This document shows, piece after piece, positions 6,442 through 13,802 of a stretch of 13,802 bases of DNA (positions are counted from its first letter, which is position 1; each line of letters starts with the position of its first letter). The stretch comes from Sphingomonas sp. Lineage in GTDB: Bacteria > Pseudomonadota > Alphaproteobacteria > Sphingomonadales > Sphingomonadaceae. The position numbers and the translations under genes are program-made. The stretch is from contig JAJNQF010000062.1 in assembly GCA_021154945.1 (NCBI GenBank), forward strand, positions 1 to 13,802, read 5' to 3'. The notes under the pieces were generated by a model. That model was not told the origin of the DNA. It was given only the letters and a program-made list of their open reading frames with translations, and ran no database searches.

Positions 6442-7021
6442 ACACTCGATCGCCCCCGACTATTTCGAGGCGCTCTATAAGGACAAGGGCGATCCCTGGG
6501 ACTTCGAAACCAGCGCGTACGAAGCCGCAAAATACGCCGAGACGCTCGCCGCCTTGCCCCAGCCGCGGTTCGCCAATGCGCTGGAAGTCGGGTGCGCGAA
6601 TGGTGTGCTGACAACCCAGCTTGGTTCGCGGTGCGACGCGTTGCTGTCGGTCGACGTCTCACCGACCGCGCTGGCCTCGGCGCGTGCGCGGTGTGCAAAT
6701 CAGCCGAACGTGACGATCGAGCAGCGCCGCCTACCCGACGAAGCGCCCGAGGGGATTTTCGATCTCGTGATGTTGTCGGAGGTCGTCTATTACTGGGACA
6801 GCGCCGACATCGTCCGGCTCGCAGGCTATCTGCGCGGCGCGGTGGTGTCAGGCGGGTATGTGATGCTGGTCCATTGGATCGGCGAGACCGATTATCCCAA
6901 AAGCGGGGACGAGGCCGTTGCCGAACTGCACGCTGCGCTCGACGATCGCGTCGCGGTCGTTCGCAGCGACCGGCACGAGGCGTACCGGCTCGATCTCTGG
7001 CGGCTCGAAGGTGCGGGTTAG
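6431..7021 (+). CDS. NodS-like SAM-dependent methyltransferase
   Basis: A 196-residue class I methyltransferase. The N-terminal DPWDFETSAYEAAKY (21-35) and motif I LEVGCANGVLT (51-61), followed by VDVS (74-77) and SEVVYYW (116-122), are the pattern of the NodS family. NodS N-methylates the deacetylated glucosamine of Nod factors in rhizobia. The GTG start at 6431 has a strong GGAG (6420-6423) and overlaps the PIG-L stop by 11 bases, indicating translational coupling. N-methylation of an amine freed by the PIG-L enzyme is the natural inference, though family members have varied substrates. The last 57 codons (from residue 140) are overlapped antisense by the glycosyltransferase gene. Confidence 0.9.
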   Translation: MRREHSIAPDYFEALYKDKGDPWDFETSAYEAAKYAETLAALPQPRFANALEVGCANGVLTTQLGSRCDALLSVDVSPTALASARARCANQPNVTIEQRRLPDEAPEGIFDLVMLSEVVYYWDSADIVRLAGYLRGAVVSGGYVMLVHWIGETDYPKSGDEAVAELHAALDDRVAVVRSDRHEAYRLDLWRLEGAG

Positions 7022-7944
7022 GCGAATCAGCGACTGCGCCTCCCGGATCGCCGCAGGCAAAGTCGCAAAGCTCAACTGATCGTCCGGCCTGGCTACCGCG
7101 GGGTTGAGCGCGGCCACCACGGCATAGGTTTCGTGCAACGGTGCGTCGATCGGCTGATCGATCCACCGCGCCACGGCATCGGCCATGCCGCCCGGCGCGC
7201 GACCAGAGATCCGGCAGGACGTGAACACGCGCACGTTCAGCGGGTGGCGCACCTGGCCGCCATGCGCGCGGATGCGGTCGAACAGCGCACGGTCCTCTGC
7301 CACGGACGGCGTGGGCGCACCACCGATCCGACGGTACATCGCGTGTGTGACCGCGATGCTCGCGCCGCCTTCGTAGAAATGGCGAGGCCAAGGATCATGT
7401 GGCTGCGTCTCAGCGCGAGCGCGAAGATAATCGAGCGCGGTGTAATAGCGTCCGAGCTGGTCCAGCCGATGCTGTGCCGTGACGCCCAGCGATGCGCGAT
7501 CTGCCTTGAGCGTCAGCGCACGTCCGGCCACGGCATCGTTGCCCGCATCGATGTGCGCGACGATCCGCACGATCCAGTCGGCCGCGACGTTCGTGTCCGC
7601 GTCGGTCGACAGCAGCAAATCGGTATGATGGGTCAGCAGGTTCGCGCCTGCATCGAGCGCCAGGCGCCGCGCCCAACCGGCGTGCCGAGCGCCCGGTAAA
7701 AGCGAAACGGCCGACCATGCAAGCGTTGCATGGTTCGGCCGCCAGGTGTTCAAAATCTCGATCGTCCCATCGGTACAATCGTTCGCCATCGCGACGATGA
7801 CGACTTCGCCACCGTAGCGCCCCGCCGCACGATCCAGCGCGTCTAGGCATCCGCCCAGATACTGGTCTTCGTTCTTGACGGGAATGGCCACCGCCACCGC
7901 ACGCTGAGCGTACGGTGGCGTTGCCTTAGGCTTTATCGAAGCGA

Positions 7945-7948
<4 letters not shown>
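6848..7948 (-). CDS. Family 2 glycosyltransferase
   Basis: A GT-A fold transferase of up to 366 residues. It opens with the nucleotide-sugar-binding strand AVAVAIPVKNED (17-28), and the metal-binding DAD is at 116-118 within STDADTN. An acceptor-side ED pair lies at E218-D219. The segment VFTSCRISGRAPGGMADAV (241-259) is typical of the subgroup found beside PIG-L and NodS-like genes. No membrane segments are seen, so it is likely cytoplasmic. The start used is TTG at 7948, which shares bases with the catalase stop. A GTG at 7897 is possible but would cut into the first strand. Residues from about 310 on are encoded antisense to the methyltransferase gene, show no family motif, and may be a stop-loss extension. 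The sugar donor and acceptor are unknown. Confidence 0.87.
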
Positions 7949-10092
<2,144 letters not shown>

Positions 10093-10275
10093 GTGCCGTC
10101 CTCGTAGCTACTCAAGACCCACAGCGCGTGGCGAGCCGTAAGAGTTGCACCGAAATCGGACGGTTGATGCAGATCAGCGCGATTGCCGAACGGTTCATGG
10201 AGCCTTGGAGAAACTGACCGCGGGGCGCGTTGAGCGGCGATGCCTCCAGTGAAATCCCCAAGCGAAGGACCAGCC
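10093..10275. promoter_or_regulatory. Divergent intergenic region between catalase and the glucose-dehydrogenase operon
   Basis: The 183 bases must hold the promoters for both directions. A small palindrome, GAACGGTTC, lies at about 10188-10196. I see no convincing sigma-70 pair, no OxyR-type ATAG array, and no correctly spaced GGAAC...GTT pair of the alphaproteobacterial general stress sigma factor EcfG. The Shine-Dalgarno site GAAGGA (10264-10269) serves the SDR start at 10276. Confidence 0.4.
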
Positions 10276-11067
10276 ATGAACATCGACCTGACAGGCCAGG
10301 CCGCGATCGTCACCGGCGCGAGTTCCGGGCTCGGCCGCGCCTCCGCCATCGCCTTTGCCAAGGCCGGCGCAAAGGTCGCGGTCAATTACAACAGCAGCGC
10401 GGACAAGGCGCGCGAGGTGGTCGAGGCGATCGAGCAGGCGGGCGGCGAAGCGTTTGCGTGCAAGGCGGATACGTCCGACGAGGCGGCGGTGCTGAAGTTG
10501 TTCGACGAGACGGTCGAGCGCTACGGCGGCGTCGACATCGTCTTCGCCAATGCCGGCATGCAGAAGGACGCGGCCTATGCCGACCTGACGCTGGAGGACT
10601 GGAAGCGAGTCATCGACGTCAACCTGACGGGGCAGTTCCTCGTGTCGCGCGAGGCGGTCCGCCGGTTCCGCAAGCAGGGCGACCGCGGCTTCAGCCGGCC
10701 GATCGGCAAGATCTTGTTCATGAGCTCGGTGCACGAGGTCATTCCCTGGGCGGGCCACGCCAACTACGCCGCGTCGAAAGGCGGCAGCGGGATGCTGATG
10801 CGGACGCTCGCGCAGGAGATCGCCGGCGACCGCATCCGCGTGAACGGCATCGCCCCCGGCGCGATCGCGACTGAGATCAATGCGGACGCCACCGCCGACC
10901 AGGACAAGCTGCTCGAACTGATCCCCTACGGCCGGATCGGCGACCCCGAGGATGTCGCCCGCGCCGCCCTGTTCCTCGTCTCCGATGCCGCTGACTATAT
11001 CGTAGGGTCGACGCTCACTATCGATGGCGGCATGAGCCTGTATCCCGGCTTCCGCAACAATGGGTGA
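10276..11067 (+). CDS. Glucose 1-dehydrogenase-like short-chain dehydrogenase (SDR)
   Basis: A 263-residue classical SDR. The cofactor motif TGASSGLG is at 13-20, NAG at 92-94, and the catalytic tetrad is N116, S151, Y164, K168. The active-site stretch MSSVHEVIPWAGHANYAASKGG-like (149-170) and the C-terminal GGMSLYPGF closely resemble Bacillus glucose 1-dehydrogenase, which oxidises glucose to gluconolactone with NAD(P)+. Asn37 rather than Asp after the second strand leaves NADP use open. The ATG at 10276 has a strong GAAGGA 6 bases upstream. An in-frame ATG at 10240 lacks one and adds unneeded residues. Its stop overlaps the GH15 start by 8 bases, so glucose release and oxidation may be coupled. 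Confidence 0.93.
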   Translation: MNIDLTGQAAIVTGASSGLGRASAIAFAKAGAKVAVNYNSSADKAREVVEAIEQAGGEAFACKADTSDEAAVLKLFDETVERYGGVDIVFANAGMQKDAAYADLTLEDWKRVIDVNLTGQFLVSREAVRRFRKQGDRGFSRPIGKILFMSSVHEVIPWAGHANYAASKGGSGMLMRTLAQEIAGDRIRVNGIAPGAIATEINADATADQDKLLELIPYGRIGDPEDVARAALFLVSDAADYIVGSTLTIDGGMSLYPGFRNNG

Positions 11068-12895
11068 GCTTGGCGACAAGCCCGCCATACCCATCGCGGA
11101 TCATGGCGCGATCGGCAATCTGGAGACGATTGCTCTGGTCGATACGGCGGGTACGATCGACTATCTCTGCTGGCCGTGTCTCGACAGCGCCTCGGTCTTC
11201 GCGCGGCTGCTCGACGACGAGAAGGGCGGGCATTTCGCGGTCGAGCCCGAGCTGCCCGGCGCGAACATCGTCCAGATGTATCTGCCCGAGACCAATATCC
11301 TGCTCACCCGCTGGATGGCGAATGCGGCGAGCATCGACCTCGTCGACCTGATGCCGGTCGGCAACGACGTCGACGATGCACCGCCCCGGCTGGTGCGACG
11401 GCTGACCTGCACGCGCGGGGCGGCGACGATCCGTGTGCGGTGTGCGCCGCGGTTCGATTATGGCGCGGCGGGGCGCAAGGCGTCGGTTACCATCAACGGC
11501 GCCGACGTCTCGCGCGGGCGGTTCGATCACGAGACGGGCTTGGCGCTGGCACTTCACGGCGCGGCATCGCTGGTCGCGGACGGTTGCGACCTCACGGCCG
11601 AGATCGCATTGCGCGAAGGCGATACCGTCTCGCTGATCCTTAGCAACCCGGACGACGTCTCGCTCGACACCGAGGCGCTCGATGCGATCGTCGAGAAGGA
11701 CATCGCCTATTGGCGGACATGGAGCCGCCAGTCGCGCTATCGCGGCCGCTGGCGCGAGACCGTCGAGCGCTCGGCGATGGTGCTCAAACTGCTGACCTCG
11801 CGCCGCCATGGCTCGATCGCCGCGGCGGCCACCTTCGGCCTGCCCGAGGCGCCCGGCGGCGTCCGCAACTGGGATTACCGCGCGACGTGGATCCGCGATT
11901 CCTCGTTCACCGTCTATGCGCTGCTGCGCCTCGGCTTCCAGAGCGAGGCGGTCGACTTCCTCCACTGGACGATGGACCGCGCGCAGGCGTGTTCGAAGGG
12001 CCATCTCGGCGTCATGTATGCGCTCGACGGCGGCCCGATCGCCGACGAACGTCCGCTCGATCTCGCCGGGTTCGAGGGCGCGTCGCCGATCGTCGTCGGC
12101 AACGAGGCGAAGGACCAGACGCAGCACGATATCTACGGCGCGTTGCTCGACGCGACCTATCTCGGCACCAAATATGGCGAGCCGATCGCGCATGATTCCT
12201 GGATGGCGATCTGCCGCATCGTCGATCAGGTCTGCGAGACGTGGGCGACGCCGGACTCCGGCATCTGGGAGGTCCGCGGGCCGAAGAAGCACTACCTCCA
12301 TTCCCGGCTGATGAGCTGGGTCGCGGTCGATCGCGCGGTGCGGCTGGCGCAGAAACGCTCGCTGCCCGCACCGCTAGTGCGCTGGTCGGAGGTTCGGACC
12401 GCGATCAACGAGGACATCTGGGCGAATTTCTGGAACGACGGCCTAGGCCGCTTCGTCCGCGCGATCGGCGATGCGCCCGAGGACATGGCGGTCGACGGCG
12501 CGCTGCTGATGATGCCGCTGGTGCGCTTCATCGGCCCAACCGACCCCAAATGGCTCGCCACGCTGGAGGCGATCGGCGAAGACCTGTCCGACGATGGGCA
12601 GGTGTATCGCTACACGATCGACGACGGCTTGCCGGGGCGGGAGGGGACGTTCGTCGCCTGTTCGTTCTGGTACGTCGAATGCCTCGCGCGGGCAGGGCGG
12701 CTGAACGAAGCGCGCTGGAATTTCGAGAAGCTGCTCGCGCACGGCAACCACCTCGGCCTGTTCGCCGAGGAAATCGCGCAGGACGGCAGCTTCCTCGGCA
12801 ATTTCCCGCAAGGGTTCAGCCACCTCGCGCTGATCAGCGCCGCCTTCTACCTCGACCGCGCGCTCGACGATGGCGGGCCCAAGGCCTGGGCATGA
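11060..12895 (+). CDS. Glycoside hydrolase family 15 protein (trehalase/glucoamylase type)
   Basis: A 611-residue hydrolase with an N-terminal trehalase-like beta domain (about 1-220; AIGNLETIALVDTAGTIDYLCWP) and a C-terminal (alpha/alpha)6 GH15 barrel. The substrate-pocket motif NWDYRATWIRD is at 270-280. The likely catalytic acid E404 lies in GIWEVRGPKKHYLHSRLMSW. The likely base E570 lies in GLFAEEIAQDGSFLGNFPQ. Such proteins release glucose by inverting hydrolysis of trehalose, starch-type or dextran-type glucans. The domain layout resembles actinobacterial GH15 trehalases, but the substrate cannot be fixed from sequence. There is no signal peptide, so it probably acts on a cytoplasmic sugar such as trehalose. 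The ATG at 11060 overlaps the glucose-dehydrogenase stop. The second SDR follows after 25 bases. Confidence 0.93.
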   Translation: MGELGDKPAIPIADHGAIGNLETIALVDTAGTIDYLCWPCLDSASVFARLLDDEKGGHFAVEPELPGANIVQMYLPETNILLTRWMANAASIDLVDLMPVGNDVDDAPPRLVRRLTCTRGAATIRVRCAPRFDYGAAGRKASVTINGADVSRGRFDHETGLALALHGAASLVADGCDLTAEIALREGDTVSLILSNPDDVSLDTEALDAIVEKDIAYWRTWSRQSRYRGRWRETVERSAMVLKLLTSRRHGSIAAAATFGLPEAPGGVRNWDYRATWIRDSSFTVYALLRLGFQSEAVDFLHWTMDRAQACSKGHLGVMYALDGGPIADERPLDLAGFEGASPIVVGNEAKDQTQHDIYGALLDATYLGTKYGEPIAHDSWMAICRIVDQVCETWATPDSGIWEVRGPKKHYLHSRLMSWVAVDRAVRLAQKRSLPAPLVRWSEVRTAINEDIWANFWNDGLGRFVRAIGDAPEDMAVDGALLMMPLVRFIGPTDPKWLATLEAIGEDLSDDGQVYRYTIDDGLPGREGTFVACSFWYVECLARAGRLNEARWNFEKLLAHGNHLGLFAEEIAQDGSFLGNFPQGFSHLALISAAFYLDRALDDGGPKAWA

Positions 12896-12920
12896 CCTAC
12901 ACTCCGACAAGGATACGACC

Positions 12921-13724
12921 ATGAACCTCGATATCGCAGGCAAGATCGCACTCGTCACCGGGGCCGACAGCGGCATGGGCAAGGAAACCGCCCGGATGTT
13001 GTTGCAGGAGGGCGTGCGCGTCGCGATCACCGATCAGCCCGGTGGTGACCTCGACGCGAGCGCGACGGAGTTGAAGGCGCATGGCGAGGTGATCGCGATC
13101 GAGGCCGACCTCACCAAGCCTAACGACGTGAAGGCGCTGTTCGCCAAGGTCCGCGCGCAGCTCGGCGAGCCCGACATTCTCGTCAACTGCGCGGGCGTGA
13201 CCGGCGCGACGGGCGATTTCCTCGACGTCGACGATGCCGGCTGGCAGTCGACGCTCGACATCAACCTGATGGGCGCCGTCCGCGTCTGCCGCGAGGCGAT
13301 CCCGGCGATGCGCGCCGCGAAATGGGGCCGGATCGTGCTGATGAGCTCGGAGGATGCGGTGCAGCCCTATGTCGACGAACTCGCCTATTGCGCATCGAAG
13401 GCCGGGATTTCGAGCCTCTCGAAGGGGCTGTCCAAGGCCTATGGCTGCGACAACGTGCTGGTTAACACCGTGTCGCCCGCGTTCATCGCCACGCCGATGA
13501 CCGACAAGATGATGAAGAAGCGCGCTGACGAGAAGGGGGTGAGCTTCGACAAAGCGATCGAGACGTTCCTCGAGGAAGAGCGCCCCGGCATGACGCTCAA
13601 GCGCCGCGGCACGGCGGAAGAGGTCGCGTCGGCGATCGTGTTCCTGTGCTCTGAGCGGGCGAGCTTCATCAACGGCGCGGATATCCGCGTGGACTCCGGA
13701 TCGGTGATGACCGTCGCGGGGTAA
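12921..13724 (+). CDS. Short-chain dehydrogenase/reductase (SDR), substrate unknown
   Basis: A 267-residue classical SDR. The cofactor loop TGADSGMG is at 13-20, Asp38 after the second strand favours NAD(H), NCAG is at 89-92, and the tetrad is N115, S143, Y156, K160 (YCASK). The substrate-lid region after position 190 is long and charged (TDKMMKKRADEKG) and does not match the glucose-dehydrogenase pattern, so it probably acts on a different alcohol or sugar. The ATG at 12921 has AAGGA 7 bases upstream; an ATG at 12870, inside the GH15 gene, is rejected. It lies 25 bases after the GH15 stop, most likely in the same operon. General polyol or 3-oxoacyl reductase labels would be guesses. Confidence 0.92.
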   Translation: MNLDIAGKIALVTGADSGMGKETARMLLQEGVRVAITDQPGGDLDASATELKAHGEVIAIEADLTKPNDVKALFAKVRAQLGEPDILVNCAGVTGATGDFLDVDDAGWQSTLDINLMGAVRVCREAIPAMRAAKWGRIVLMSSEDAVQPYVDELAYCASKAGISSLSKGLSKAYGCDNVLVNTVSPAFIATPMTDKMMKKRADEKGVSFDKAIETFLEEERPGMTLKRRGTAEEVASAIVFLCSERASFINGADIRVDSGSVMTVAG

Positions 13725-13767
13725 GCTGCCAACCATCATCGCTCGTACCGGAGCGGAACTGATTGAT

Positions 13768-13787
13768 CCTCCCCCGCCAGGGGGAGG
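13768..13787. repeat. Palindromic hairpin element, possible dispersed repeat or terminator
   Basis: CCTCCCCC (13768-13775) and GGGGGAGG (13780-13787) form a perfect 8-bp stem with a GCCA loop, 43 bases after the last SDR stop. No T-tract follows, so it is not a textbook intrinsic terminator in either direction. CTCCCCC-GCCA-GGGGGAG sequences followed by TGGCAG are, to my recollection, common between genes in sphingomonad genomes. It may fold in the mRNA 3' end. The element may continue past the window edge. Confidence 0.6.
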
Positions 13788-13802
13788 TGGCAGGCACTTG
13801 CC

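Noticed and set aside
4604..6445. A 613-codon open frame on the minus strand across the flavoprotein and PIG-L genes
   Set aside because: It is antisense to two genes with clear family motifs, is extremely Arg/Pro/Gly-rich, and has no recognisable domain. In GC-rich DNA, stop complements (TTA, CTA, TCA) are rare, so such frames stay open by chance.
10188..10233. Possible EcfG (general stress sigma) promoter in the catalase-SDR gap
   Set aside because: GAAC- and GTT-like pieces exist but their spacing is wrong in both orientations, so I do not call a promoter.
11018..12301. A 427-codon minus-strand open frame over the GH15 gene
   Set aside because: GH15 catalytic motifs prove the plus strand is coding; the antisense frame is repetitive and Arg/Asp-rich with no domain.
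12870..12920. In-frame ATG 12870 as start of the last SDR
   Set aside because: It lies inside the GH15 gene, adds 17 residues unlike SDR N-termini, and has no ribosome-binding site, whereas ATG 12921 has AAGGA at good spacing.

Overview
The window is high-GC, gene-dense DNA from an alphaproteobacterium, most likely a Sphingomonas or close sphingomonad. The sequence basis is strong G/C at third codon positions, GTG and TTG starts, weak Shine-Dalgarno sites, many ATGA-type overlaps, and a CCTCCCCC...GGGGGAGG hairpin of a kind I recall as dispersed in sphingomonad genomes. The genus is an inference from gene content and order. No transposase, integrase, CRISPR array or plasmid/phage gene is visible, and no stretch over 300 bases lacks a gene.

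Left part (1-3863), housekeeping: an orphan CheY-like receiver converges on a SAM methyltransferase of the BioC/NDUFAF5 type. Divergent from the methyltransferase runs a compact series: a ComF-type phosphoribosyltransferase, glutaredoxin 3 (grxC), a Nit1-type carbon-nitrogen hydrolase (probable deaminated-glutathione amidase) and a DUF1178 protein. A tRNA-Ser(UGA) follows on the minus strand. Glutaredoxin and the Nit1-like enzyme overlap by one base, which fits a shared glutathione-related role.

Middle part (3864-7948): two small uncharacterised genes face each other, then comes the most interesting block. An acyl-CoA-dehydrogenase-fold flavoprotein, a PIG-L type de-N-acetylase and a NodS-like methyltransferase form an overlapping plus-strand operon. 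A family 2 glycosyltransferase on the minus strand runs 174 bp into the methyltransferase gene. Sugar transfer, N-deacetylation and N-methylation are the chemical steps used in Nod-factor assembly, and glycosyl transfer plus PIG-L deacetylation also occur in mycothiol synthesis. The block may therefore make a small modified glycoside or glycolipid of unknown structure.

Right part (7945-13802), stress and sugar metabolism: a large-subunit catalase with a C-terminal DJ-1/GATase-like domain sits directly upstream of the glycosyltransferase, with overlapping stop and start codons. Divergent from it is an operon of a glucose 1-dehydrogenase-like SDR, a GH15 trehalase/glucoamylase-type hydrolase and a second SDR. 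The first two could act in sequence, releasing glucose and oxidising it to gluconolactone. The window ends with a perfect 8-bp-stem palindrome.

The core fold calls are firm. Substrates of the GT/PIG-L/NodS/flavoprotein block, the GH15 enzyme and the second SDR cannot be read from sequence alone.
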